From NCBI GenBank assembly GCA_022578965.1, contig MU400673.1:2566-66565 (forward strand): a DNA stretch of 64,000 bases. Reading direction: 5' to 3'. Under the pieces are notes generated by a model. The model was not told the origin of the DNA. It did no database searches and was given only the letters and a program-made list of their open reading frames with translations. This document shows positions 12,238-22,749 of the stretch, in pieces (positions within the stretch are counted from its first letter, which is position 1; each line of letters opens with the position of its first letter). This DNA is from Xylaria sp. FL1777 (lineage: Eukaryota; Ascomycota; Sordariomycetes; Xylariales; Xylariaceae). The position numbers and the translations under genes were made by a program.

Positions 12238-12614
12238 GTGTTCTTTCTAACCGCTTGCCAGACTTACACCTACCGTTTCTAACAAGTCATGTTGTTACAA
12301 TACAACCTACGCTGTGGCTGATCCTATCCCGTAGGGGTTGTCACTCCAGTCTGTTTTAAAACCTTCAAGGGCTTAAGGCTTAGGTAAGCTTCTATGGGCA
12401 CCCGCCTAGAAACTCTACCTAAGGCTTCTGGATAGGCGCAACGTTAAAAGGTTGGATATGGAGATTTGAGATTTCGAACACCACCACGCTGCATTGGCGT
12501 TTCAATTGCATCGGGGTATGAGGTAAGGTTCAATCTATTCCAGACCGCTCATCTTACTCAGAGACAATCAGTGAGGCGATCGAGATCATGAAGAAGCATT
12601 AAGCTCGGAGTGCA

Positions 12615-12622
12615 TCACGTGA
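12615..12622. promoter_or_regulatory. TCACGTGA palindrome (E-box type)
   Basis: Perfect 8-bp palindrome with a CACGTG core, the usual site for basic helix-loop-helix factors, about 600 bases upstream of the ENGase start. Could be chance. Confidence 0.3.
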
Positions 12623-12669
12623 CCCCGCGAAGACTCAACTCTGATAGTAAATGATCATCAAACAGCCGC

Positions 12670-12696
12670 CACGGTAGTCGGGTTCACGGTAGTCGG
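12670..12696 (+). repeat. Tandem CACGGTAGTCGG upstream of ENGase gene
   Basis: The 12-mer CACGGTAGTCGG occurs at 12670-12681 and again at 12685-12696. More CGG triplets follow (12716 and 12746-12766). CGG triplets are typical half-sites of fungal Zn2Cys6 regulators, so this may be an upstream regulatory region of the gene at 13226. Confidence 0.35.
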
Positions 12697-13225
12697 CTCC
12701 CGAAGATCGGTCGGTAATACGTGTCGAGAGCCGCGGCACCTAGGATCGGTTTAACGGTCGGCCGTTGTTGGAATGCTTTACGACCGCAGCCAGGTTATGC
12801 TGAGTCAGAAGCCCGAAATAGAAGCCCGTCACTGCCCGGTCAATGCCAGTGGTTTGACGTCAGGGCGCACCGTTGAAGAATCGTCCCCGAGATCATCCTA
12901 TGCACAACGGCGGAGGTTATAAATCTCTAACCGTCAAAACACTCCGGGATGCCATCCCACCCACCCAGGCCTCCCACCGCCACTGCCGGGGGGGAACTTG
13001 TCTTGGCACCCGCGATTATAGGGAATGTACGAAAAGGATGCGTCAGCATGACAGTTGCTCGAAGTACGAGACCTTGAGAGAATCGATAAGCGTAAGATGA
13101 CGATATTAAAGAACAGAAACTGTACAAGGAATAGAAAATTATAAAGGGAGCGCATTGGAACGCGAAATAGTTCGTGTTATGGCTAGAGACATATTACACA
13201 CACGTTTGTATCGATTCGTTTAAAG

Positions 13226-14173
13226 ATGAAGAACCTATTCACTAAAGCTCTGCCTTTCCTCTTCGCGCTTGGTTCTCAAGCCTCTACGGGGCAACCAGAG
13301 AGCAGGCGGGTCGTTCAATATTATGGCATCCAGAAGAACGATCAAGGTACAAAATTCCACATAGACCTACTCGTCAACAATACAGACAACAAAACTTACG
13401 CCACGAATGTCTTGATGGGCGAGTTCGGCATTAGTAACAAGACCGTGCGTCTGAATGGTGGTGATCCTGACGCAACAGCCAACGACTGGTTTTGGAACGA
13501 GATTAAGACCGTCCAAAATGCCGGCGTCAAGGTCTCCATGTGGCTCCGCCAAGGCTTCGAGTTTCTAAAAGATAACAACCAGACCTTCGATGCCCACTAC
13601 GCCTTAGTGAACAAGACAATCACAGACCACGGCTTCGACGGCATAGACCTAGATATCGAAGACGGCGAGAGTGGCTGTGGCAATGATTCCATGAACCTGG
13701 ACGATACCATCCACCTTATCAAACAGCTGCGTGCTGACTTCGGGCCCGACTTTATCACCACCCTAGCACCCGTTTCGAATGCGCTTCTAGACGAGGGCTC
13801 GGTAAGCTGCTTCAGCTACAAGGCACTTGAAACCCACGCCGCCTCCGACATCAGCTGGTACAACGCGCAGTTCTACGGGGGTTCGTGGAAAGGTCTCAAG
13901 ACACCAGATTACTACGAGCGATGCGTCGACGAAGGGGGATGGGAGCCACAGCGCATTGTGACGACTATCACTACGAGCTCGGACTTCACATATCCGTATC
14001 CGCGGTCGAGTTGGGTAGGGCTCAACGAGACTGGGCCGACCATCGAGACTTTGGTAGAGAGATATGCAGACTTTGGTGGTGTTGGTGGGTTTGACTATTA
14101 TGATGCTAAGCCCGGCGGTTACAAGCACCCTTGGCAGTGGTCTCGATGGGCTGTGGCTCGTATGGGTGTCTAA
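13226..14173 (+). CDS. Secreted GH18 endo-beta-N-acetylglucosaminidase (Endo T type)
   Basis: Complete 315-aa single-exon protein. The N-terminus (MKNLFTKALPFLFALGSQAS) is a signal peptide with cleavage near 20-23. The GH18 catalytic motif FDGIDLDIE is at 137-145, with Glu145 the likely acid/base. The following segment LRADFGPDFITTLAPVSNAL and the motif SWYNAQFYGG match the pattern of fungal Endo T-like ENGases, which cut within the GlcNAc-GlcNAc core of N-glycans, rather than chitinases. At least six N-glycosylation sequons lie in the mature protein (from about residue 51 onward), fitting secretion. Likely role: deglycosylation of glycoproteins outside the cell, or wall turnover. The gene is isolated, with its own upstream region. 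ENGase rather than chitinase specificity is inferred from similarity. Confidence 0.85.
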   Translation: MKNLFTKALPFLFALGSQASTGQPESRRVVQYYGIQKNDQGTKFHIDLLVNNTDNKTYATNVLMGEFGISNKTVRLNGGDPDATANDWFWNEIKTVQNAGVKVSMWLRQGFEFLKDNNQTFDAHYALVNKTITDHGFDGIDLDIEDGESGCGNDSMNLDDTIHLIKQLRADFGPDFITTLAPVSNALLDEGSVSCFSYKALETHAASDISWYNAQFYGGSWKGLKTPDYYERCVDEGGWEPQRIVTTITTSSDFTYPYPRSSWVGLNETGPTIETLVERYADFGGVGGFDYYDAKPGGYKHPWQWSRWAVARMGV

Positions 14174-17100
14174 GTGTTGAGGTGATAGTATCGAGGATAT
14201 GGGATGCATTTTCAAAGTGAAATAGGTCATGTTAGGTGGAGATATAGGGGTTAGGCCTCAAAAGCATTGGTTCATCCTATGTATAGAATTTCATGAAGAC
14301 TGCAACTTGGAATCTAGAATATATGTCCAGAAATCAACAGTAGTATGAGATGAGTATTTCTAATTATTTTTTGAAAAGTAACGGTTATGTTAGTCGCCCC
14401 TAGGATACCAAACAACTAGGTACATAATTATATATTAATTTGCCCGTGTAATAAGGACTCAACTGTCGTCCTCTTGCGCAACTCATCCTTATACTTTGCA
14501 CAAGAAAATTCGAGTTGTTGAGCTGGCAATCGAGTGAAGCAGAAATAACCCTACTGTAATGATACGTCATACAAGCAAAGGAACTTGTTCGTCCAGCTCT
14601 TCCTAGACTCCTGTTGGTAGATTTTCTCTCGGCAGGCGCAGCAGGGGCTCCTGTTACTAGTTGGTAATTCCATTCTAAATAATAGGGCGTTAAAAAGCTC
14701 CTTAACGGCGTCTCATTACAGCTCAACATGCTAATATATACCCACGCGACGCATGTCATTCCCTCAGACACAAATCCAATGAGCGATACAGAAATTATTC
14801 ACGCCTTTGTGGACGATCCCCGACGCGTCGTGGTGCGGACTGCGCTCCACAGCTTCTTGGATGCATCCACCTTATAAAGACGCTGACTTGTCGACGGGGT
14901 AATGTGTGTGCCGTATTATGGTGTTTATCGACTATTCTAAGTTTCTACGAAAATGTCCTTTCATGTATAAGAGTATTTCAAGAGTTGAAACCGGAATTGA
15001 TTAGGGCGTAAGTAAGTTAAAGTAGCCGCATTATAACCATATCTCTCGTATAATTCTTCCTTAGTAGCACACTCGAGGGTATATCATTAATAACAAAATA
15101 GTAAGAGTCCTTCACATTCTATAAAGACACACCTCGCACTAGACACGACGTGAATGAAGACGATAGATATGTTGTGATGAGTTTCCCATAGTCTTATTAT
15201 TCATATAGCTACTATTTCACCGGGAGAAGTATATCTCTGCAGCAACTTCTGACACTTTCTCTGGCGCTTGCAAAGAGTATATTTGATCTAGTCACTTAAA
15301 ACTCTCCGTAGTGCAGCTCTTGAAGCTAAAAATTTATTCACCATCATCTTCCTCTCAAGGTCCACCCCATGAAGGCGTGGCCGCTGGCCTCCTTGTCCGC
15401 TGTTCCTGTTGTTGTCCCTATAGCTAACAAACTCTGATGCAAGTTCGTGTATATACCCGTGTCTGTCAAATGAGAAGTGGTACTGTTACACGCGCTGAAC
15501 ATGCTGAACAACTTGGTCCGTCAGCGCGTGTAACAGTACCACTTAAGGACCAGGGTCGCAGGGTACTAGAAGAAGCCTTTAGTATAAAGATAGTTTAGCA
15601 TTTTCTATATAATGGCCTGGTTTTCCCCCAGTATCTCTTGTAGGAAGCTCAGGAATCAATAAGATCGAGCCTTCGCCCATAACTACGACCTAGCAGTCCC
15701 TCCCTGGTGACCCAGCTTCACTCCGGAAGCAAACACCTCTGACAGTATCTATACTCGCCTCTTTGTCCTGAACAAACAGAAACTTACCCCGGAGTTAATA
15801 GTAGATAATGGATGTCTATGTTAAAGCAGTTGCAACATATCCTTATGTTTAATCGTCAGAAAAACACACGCTATAACCAAAAAATTTATTTAATGTCATT
15901 CTATGTGACTTTTCCTAAAGTTGTTTTACTTACTCTCTTGTCATTCTTATGGTGTGTTTGATTATAGTTCCTTTGAATTATCGATTTCAGGCCTGGAGCA
16001 GGACTTAAGAAATGAGGCATGTCAGGTAGAGATACAGTTGCGTCGTTAACTACCCACCTATGTTAATAAACGCTTGATATCGATGTTGATACATCTCCGT
16101 AGACACCATCGCAAACTGTAAAACAATGTAGACAGTTGGGATATTTCCCCTTTCGGAAAGGGCTTATCTGATGTAGGATGGGAAACGGTTCTTGGCAAGC
16201 TTGGCTGGCGCAGCGGGCGCAATCGTATGGCTTGTGCGTGTGACTGAGGCCAGGTACCTACGCAGTAGAGGAGGTAAGGCTGCGTGGGCTAATTTAGTTT
16301 CAGTTGTGTCGGGGCTTTCCCCTTGTAGCGCATAAAAAATACATAGGTAGATAGTATATACCTATCTGAGTATTTCTGGTTATCTATATTCATTTTTAAT
16401 AATTTTTTAATCTTCCAATTGGTTGTAATCCTCGGGCATCTGCGTCTACTTGTACATTACGTAGCTCCTAATCCAAACAGACGGGACTTACCCTTTGGTG
16501 CCTAGGTATAGTTACCTACTTATCCACATTAAGCTACAGCGACGTTAAGCACTACCTAGGTAGCGTAGAGGGTTAGTATAAAACGTGGGAGAAAGTCAAT
16601 TGGTGGATGGAATTAGCGGAGGGGTTCCTTGAGGGGTAACGAAAAAAAAGAGCAGCTAAGGAGGACTTGGGTACTGGTGTCGCGCGGCTGACTGTAGGTA
16701 GGTAGGAGGTACCGTACCGTAGATAGTACTTATTGTGTATTAGGTACTACTACTCTAGGTCCCTATCCCTATCTGGCCATCAACCCTGGCACACTTGACC
16801 CCCCCTTCCCCCGATTGGATCCCTTGTCGAGCCGTCTGCCATCTGCGGCCTTGCGCTGAAGCGAAGACCGCTGCCCCTGACCAGAAACACCCTGCCTTGA
16901 AACATTACAACGTCGTAAAGGGAGGATCCTCACCTCCACATACCTACAAAGCCATGTCTGGATTCTTCCCACACGCCTCTCCCCTCCTGCTTCCCCCGCA
17001 TGCTCTCTGACTTCGCATCTCGTGTTCGCCGCCGCCGCCGCCGTCGTCGAAAAGGGGTGCACACTTGATATCTGCGCCAACTGGCGGCATTGTCTCAGAC

Positions 17101-17342
17101 CAATTGGTCCCAAACCCGCGCGCAAATACCACAAACCCGCAAGTCCATTGCACGACATTGACGACGGCCGTGGACGGAACGAGGCTAGCTTTCTGGATCT
17201 GGTGTCAAGTACGTGTGGCTCGACGGGCATCGGGACGAACACGAGCGTTCACCTAGAACGAGGACGCCCCGAATTCTCCTCAAATTCTCCCACTCCGCCT
17301 TTTCATGTACGGTGACAACAGCACAACAGCAACCTGTTCACC
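14174..17342. other. 3.2-kb gap without a supported gene; hairpin inside
   Basis: No frame with recognisable content. It contains a perfect 24-bp inverted repeat at 15475-15544 (separate entry). From 16.2 kb onward it has AGGTAGGTA-type motifs and then GC-rich sequence with a GCC/GTC run at 17025-17048, the probable promoter and 5' UTR of the Afi1 gene. The overlapping minus-strand frame at 16769-17242 is compositional. Confidence 0.5.
15475..15544. repeat. Perfect 24-bp inverted repeat with 22-nt loop
   Basis: Left arm 15475-15498 and right arm 15521-15544 are exact reverse complements, separated by 22 bases. The arms begin AAGTGGTACTGTTACACG. A transcript would fold into a 70-nt hairpin with an unbroken 24-bp stem. 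No obvious target-site duplication flanks it and no gene overlaps. Candidates are a small-RNA precursor, a minimal foldback element, or a protein-binding site. Confidence 0.9.
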
Positions 17343-20032
17343 ATGGCTTCGATGCAGTCCGTTCGGCCGTATTTGACGCGAACGACGACCAACCAGTCCT
17401 TCTCCAATGGCTCTGGTGGTTCCGGAGTTGGAGCCGGCGTCGGATCGGGATCGGGATCGGGATCGGGATCTGGCGCCGGCGGGAACCAGCGCGCGTCCCT
17501 TTCATCGTTCCCTTCTTCACGTTCCAACTCCGTTTCCGGCATTTCGCCTCCTTCACGACCTCTGCACTCTCCTCAGCCGCCCACTACTGAGCCGGACCGC
17601 ATGTCCCACCCGAGCTCCAACTCGAAGACGTCGTCCCTCGCGAGTCAAACCGTCGCCTCTGAAGACTCATCGCTGTCCATCTTGGCGAGAAGTCATCCCA
17701 TGTCCAAATCACCACGAAAGCTGCGGTCCCAATACCCACGAGAGTCCTCCGAGAACCATGTCGAGTATATTCTGGTGGCGTCCTTTGATATCGACCGCGG
17801 CCCTGTCATGGAGCATCAGTTCCCTGTCGCCATCACCGGTGACGAGCATATGTTGGCCGAATTGATGTTGCCTGACCAGGCTCATGCGCGCAATCAGGAT
17901 TGGACCATCTTCTTCTTACATAAAGACTCGAATCAGGAAGAGGAGGAGCAGGAGCAGAAACAGAAAGAGGCCAGGCGGAGGAGAAGGAAGAGGAGAAGAG
18001 AGAGGGCTGCTGGAATTATCACCGAGGACGGTGGCGCGCCCGACGAGGAGAACGATAGTCCTGGAGACGGCGAGAATGATGACGATGACGACGATCTGGA
18101 TAATGATGATGACTCAACCGATTCAGAACCCGAGGGAGGGGAAGGACCACCTTTAATATATGTCTTAAACTTGGTGTACACGAAACATGATAAGACGGTG
18201 AAAAGAGGCGCTGTGGTCAAGGCTATGGCTATATGTACCCGGCACCCATTCTTGCATATCTATAAGGTTCGTCAGCAGCGTCTCTTTGCAAGGTGCTATC
18301 TGGTAACTGGCAGGTGGACGCTAACCTTCTTCAGCCTCTCCTTTTACTAGCGCTTGAGGAGTACTTCAAGTCCCCGGTCCCAGAAACTTTGTCTATGCTT
18401 TACGATGCAGTCAATGAGATGGATCTCTCCTTAATGCCGAAGCTTAGCTTGCTAGAGAAGTATCTCCTGCAGTCTAGCGAGAATAAGGATCTTTTTGTCG
18501 AAAAATTTGAACGCATGGTTCAGAAGCGGATTGCTGAGGATAGGACTGATCATGTTGGCGAGCCCTTTGATGCCAGTAAAAGCCCGCCTAAACCCCAAAG
18601 CATATCCCGGGCCGGGACGAAAGCGTACCTTGAAGGTCATACTGCCTACTCTGTACCACGAGATACACACGAATTCGAGAGTAAGGTTATGTACAAGGGC
18701 ATCCCCATCCCTGTCAAGGTTCCAACGGCTACCATGCCAGAGACAGTTGGAGATTTCTCTCTCGTGAAGCTGATACAGAATTTTTCGGAGCCCCATGCCA
18801 AGTCCATGCAACCCTTTACATTACATCCCCATCTGACCACGAATGGACCTAATACACATCCCATCATGGTGTTAGCTAATGCGCTGCTGACTCAGAAGAG
18901 AATCATATTTCTCGGTCATAATATGCCCTCTGGTGAGGTGGCGGAAGCTGTACTCGCAGCTTGTGCTCTGGCCTCTGGTGGCTTGCTGAGAGGCTTTACG
19001 CGCTTCGCATTTCCCTACACCGACCTTACTAAAATCGATGATCTTTTGAAGGTTCCCGGTTTCATTGCTGGCGTGACGAATCCTACGTTTGAGATGCATC
19101 CCGAGTGGTGGGATCTTTTGTGTGACCTTCCTAGTGGGCGAATGAAAATTAGCAGCAGGATCGAGCAACCGCTCATCACAGAAGGCTTAAGCTATTTCCA
19201 ACAACAGAATCCGTCTTTCGCTAATCAGCTGAACGGGTCTAATACTTCTACTGACCTGACTGGAGACGTGGTTTTCATGAATGACATCCTCAAGAGTATA
19301 GCGGCGAGGCTTGGCGAACGAGTTATCCGAGCTAAGTGGCGGGACTGGGTTGTTAGGTTTACTCGTATAGCTGCGGCTTTCGAGGAGAACGTGTATGGCG
19401 CTAGTGCATTGTTTATCGGCAGCGACGAACAGGAGCAAATCACAGGTGGGCATGGCTTTGTCTGGGCAGACGATGCTGCCAAGCAGAAAGAGCTCGCTGG
19501 CAACGTATACAGGATCGAGGGCTGGAGGAACACGAGGAGCTACTATAGCTATATTCAGGTGCGCTCTGGCTTCGCATCCCCTTTCCCTAGCCTACGACTA
19601 ACCCTAAAACAGGATCTTGGTCAGCTATATACTGTCCGACCCCTCAAGGGGCTCGATCTGCATCATATGCATGATCGTTTGCGCACGCAACGTCTCACCC
19701 CTGCGCAGAGTCGAGAGGTCTATCTTTCATTTGCCAAGTCGGTTTGGTCATACGATGAAATATGTCTACTACTGACAGTCGCGCCCGAATCTCATGCCGG
19801 CCTGTTTTATCTCGCGCTTGGGCTTTTTCACAAAGATCGAGACGTTCGAATCAAGACCTCGGAGCTGTTGGAGCGCATCGCCGAACATGAGGCCGGACAA
19901 CATTGGTGGAAGGGCCTCAGCCGGTATCAGAAGCTCGCCTTCCAACGCATACGGCGAGAAGCCGAGGTAGAGATGAGGACGAAGTTGGAGAAGGACGGAG
20001 CCAGTCCTGAAGTGGGAAAGAGGCTAAGCTGA
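17343..20032 (+). CDS. AFI1: Afi1-like Arf-docking / SPA-domain polarity protein
   Basis: Exons 17343-18266, 18335-19558 and 19613-20032 give an 855-aa protein. Intron 1 (68 nt, GT-AG, branch CTAAC) joins HPFLHIYK to [14 protein letters not shown] in phase 0. Intron 2 (54 nt) is described separately. The ATG sits in a CACCATGG context. The N-terminus is low-complexity: a Gly-Ser repeat (about 24-47), then Ser/Pro-rich. The Afi1 docking domain begins at about 140 ([21 protein letters not shown]) and is interrupted by a charged insert (198-222 Glu/Gln then Arg-rich; 234-266 Asp/Glu-rich). The SPA (stabilisation of polarity axis) part, of the DENN-related type, follows from about 309. In yeast, Afi1 binds the GTPase Arf3 at the plasma membrane and helps set polarity and endocytosis. 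That role is inferred here. Convergent with the FGH gene downstream. Confidence 0.88.
17442..17470 (+). repeat. GGATCG hexamer repeat in Afi1 coding region
   Basis: Nearly five tandem GGATCG units encode the (Gly-Ser)n run of the Afi1-like protein. The unit length keeps frame, so copy number can vary without disrupting the gene. Confidence 0.9.
19559..19612 (+). other. 54-nt in-frame intron of Afi1 gene
   Basis: GTGCGC donor, branch CTAAC at 19598-19602, acceptor AAACAG. It is 18 codons long with no stop, so retention would simply insert 18 residues. Splicing joins YYSYIQ to [13 protein letters not shown], which suits the conserved domain better than the unspliced reading. Called intron on the branch point and on domain continuity. 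Confidence 0.75.
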
Positions 20033-20472
20033 CGACGACGGTGATGATAATGATCTAATTTTTTGTTTTAATCATGTCATGTCCATGTTCATGCATTGCG
20101 CAACTAGCAAGCCACATCTGTTTGTCGTTTCGTCTTGATCCATATCAGCGTAATGATATCGGCCATAGCAATTACATAGTTATGGTGTTTATATGTTTAT
20201 ATATACATACATATATATTCGAGATTCTCGGCAAGCAAACGGTAGCGTCGGGTCATGCATCTCATGTTAAAAGGACTGTCTTGATTTTTCATGAGAAATC
20301 AGATGATGACAATTCTTGATTTATGATAATTCATACTTCATCAGTCTGTGCCCTCTTACGTACTAGCAGTTCATTCATTTCAAATGCTACTTGATGAGTA
20401 AGTTAGTGTGCACTAGTCACACAGGCCCCATCTCCGTTAAATTTAAATACAAGAATCCGTATCTCGGTTCAT
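20033..20472. other. Convergent 3' region between Afi1 and FGH genes
   Basis: 440 bases between two converging genes, AT-rich with a TATATACATACATATATAT-like stretch near 20200-20218. It should hold both 3' UTRs and polyadenylation sites. No separate gene seen. Confidence 0.6.
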
Positions 20473-21460
20473 TTACAGCAGATACTTGGCGGCATGCTCG
20501 ACATGGTCTTTGGCGAAACTCGCGATGAAGAAGTAGGAGTGGTCGTAGTTCTGCAATTTGATTCCTCTGGTCAGCCACAAGAATCATCATAACGTGCTAA
20601 CAGACACAAAGAAAAAGAAAGAAAGAAAGAAAGAAAAGGCTCACCTCCTGATACCGCAGCGTGACGCCCGTAACGCCAGCCTCCTTAACAGCCTTCTCGA
20701 AGTTCTCCGGTAAGAGCTGCCCTTGCTCGTAGAACTGGTCGCCAGTGCCGACGTCGATGAGGGCCCTGAGATCCTTGCCCCTCCACGCGTCCGACGCAAC
20801 GAGGTGCGTGGCGTCGTGCTGCTCCCACGCCCCCTTGTCCTCGGCCCCGAAGTACCCCGCGAACGCCTTCTCGCCCCACGGACAGCGGCTCGGGTTGCTG
20901 ATGGGCGCGAAGGCGCTGACGGACCTGTACTTGCCCGGGTTCTTCAGGTACAGCGTGAGGGCGCCGTGGCCGCCCATGCTGTGGCCCGTGATGCTGACGC
21001 GCTCGCCGTCCAGCTTGCCCGCCAGCGGGCCGCCGTCCCCGTCCTCGTCCTCGGCGAAGAGGAGCGCCGGCAGCTCCGACGCCACGTAGCTGTACATGTT
21101 GTAGTGGGCGCTCCACGGCGCCCGCGTCGCGTCCACGTAGAACCCGGCGCCGCTGCCGAAGTCGTAGCTGTCGTCCTCCCCGGCGATCCCGGCCCCCCGC
21201 GGCGACGTGTCCGGGTACACGACGGCGATGCCGTGCTGCGACGCCGTCGCCTGCAGGAACCCCTTCTCGCTGCAGTTGTCCGGCGTGCAGGTCAGTCCCG
21301 ACAGGAAGATCAGCACGGGCACCTTCGTCGTCCCCGAGAGCGCTGCCGGCGGGAGGTACACGGATACGTTCATCGGCGTCTTCGTGCTGCTGGATTCGTG
21401 CGTTAGTTTGAGCAGCTGGCCGCCGAAGCTGGCGATTGTCGCTTTGGTTTCGAAGCCCAT
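20473..21460 (-). CDS. S-formylglutathione hydrolase
   Basis: Two exons on the minus strand, 20645-21460 and 20473-20550, give 297 aa, close to the family length. The enzyme hydrolyses S-formylglutathione to formate and glutathione, the last step of glutathione-dependent formaldehyde detoxification in the cytosol. Seen: LIFLSGLTCTPDNCSEK (50-66), YPDTSPRG (82-89), the nucleophile elbow GHSMGG with Ser161, Asp241 in GTGDQF and His276 in NYDHSYFF, a complete alpha/beta-hydrolase triad. The 94-nt intron (20551-20644, GT-AG) separates RYQE from NYDHSYFF; without it the catalytic His is lost. The start at 21460 (MGFETKATIA) is chosen because residues upstream in the open frame do not look conserved. 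An acidic loop EDEDGDGG (137-144) looks like a lineage-specific insert. Exon 1 is notably GC-rich. Confidence 0.95.
20608..20638 (+). repeat. AAAG microsatellite in FGH intron
   Basis: Imperfect (AAAG)n run. On the sense (minus) strand it is a CTTT pyrimidine tract just inside the donor side of the FGH intron, and could vary in length without touching coding sequence. Confidence 0.85.
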
Positions 21461-22749
21461 CTTGCGAGGCTGGAGGAGGGTTCTTGCAGGGGTGGAGTTA
21501 GATGCAGTTCTGTTTTGGTCGGGGGGTAAGTATTGGTGGTGTTTTCTTGTTTGTTGTGAGCACGAGCTGGGTTGGGATGCAGAAATGTAGGTTAGATAGG
21601 TAGGTCTGGTGTGCGGCCTAGAAGGAGAGTGACGGAGGGAGGGGAGCTTTAGAAGCTGGATAGCTTTCACTTTATGGGATACGGCCATGAGAGGGAAATG
21701 GGTAGATAGACAGACTACATACATTGTGATAAGAGCAGTTGGTTGCGACACAAACCGGTCATTACCAATTCTCGCCCAATCAATTAATGTTTAATGATGC
21801 AGCTTGAACATTGAATGCATGTAAATAGTGTCCGAACTAGGTATTCTATATATCCAACTCCTTTCCTGTCACAGTATGCAGTTTAGGGAGTATAGTAATC
21901 AATCATCATGGACCGCTACGGCATAAGTCGGGATGTGGTGTCATTCAACTCTCAGCCCTTCTTCTATCATGCTCTCCACAGCTCTCGGAGACGCCATTGC
22001 ATATAAATATGTGTAATGGCCTCTAACTCGGCAGTTTGGGTTGACCTCTGTAATAATTGCGAGAGGTTTAACGTCTACAGGCTTCTCCTCTATCTCCTTA
22101 CCCCTCCAAACTACCCCACATTGGATCACGGCCAAGAACACCGGGTGCGTCATAGCCGGCAATGCTGCAGGGTCTAAACCCCAAAGAAACCCCGAATCCC
22201 GAGTTAAGGTGAAGTCAATTATGGGGTGGGAAGGAGAGAGTACCTATCTAAGATAAGTATATCTGTAGTTGCAGGGGATCAAAAGAAAAGCAGAAGAGTA
22301 TCTATATATTGTAAACAGTCGATTAATTAGGTAGCAACATGGTATCTTTTATTTCGGAAAAATTGCTCGTGCTAAGGTATCGGTATCTACTTCTTAACCC
22401 CCGAAACGCCTGGTGCAGTTACATGGCAATGCCATCCCAAATCAATTAACCCTCAGTCAGTGATTGACTAAAAGGACGAGTACATCACATAGATGCCTCT
22501 AATACACGATGTAATACACCGTTCTCTTCGACTCAACATTCATTCGTATCATTCATGTATTCCTAAGCAATCCCGTCTTAGTTGCGGCAAGCGTTGATCA
22601 GAGCCAAGTCCAAGAGTTATTTATATCCATGGATCTACGGATGGGTACTGATTAGGTGGTTTGTATCACCAGATAGAACATCCATCCATCATGATCATCG
22701 ACGGTAAAGAAGCAATCGAGGCTTTGATCGATCAGACTGGAGAGTACAT
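21461..22749. other. Intergenic between FGH and the cysteine-rich protein gene
   Basis: The first ~300 bases are the FGH 5' UTR and promoter, where the FGH frame stays open by chance. A 73-codon minus-strand frame at 21941-22162 has protein-like composition but no recognisable family, and I do not call it. Nothing else seen. Confidence 0.5.

Larger units (their letters stand above)
10655..13225. other. 2.6-kb gap with short repeats, no supported gene
   Basis: Several 60-110 codon frames occur here, none with recognisable features. The stretch 11.17-12.24 kb carries short exact repeats and a recurring GCATTA-CCC motif, listed separately, which look like a decayed repeat or a cluster of protein-binding sites. 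The last ~650 bases are the likely promoter of the ENGase gene. Confidence 0.5.

Noticed and set aside
16769..17315. Several overlapping frames on both strands before the Afi1 gene
   Set aside because: All arise from GC-rich promoter/5' UTR sequence and none has recognisable content.
20597..20644. FGH C-terminus reading SLFFLSFFLFLCVC
   Set aside because: It is translated intron. Using the GTGAGC donor and TTGCAG acceptor restores NYDHSYFF with the catalytic His.
20685..21406. Long frames overlapping FGH (143 and 227 codons)
   Set aside because: Shadows of the GC-rich FGH exon; Arg/Gly/Val-rich composition is typical of alternative frames.
21461..21751. N-terminal extension of the FGH frame up to 21751
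   Set aside because: The family starts near MGFETKATIA. The upstream residues are low-complexity and unconserved, so this is read as 5' UTR that happens to be open.
21941..22162. 73-codon minus-strand frame with protein-like composition
   Set aside because: No signal peptide, family motif or splice partner was found, and a frame this short is expected by chance here.
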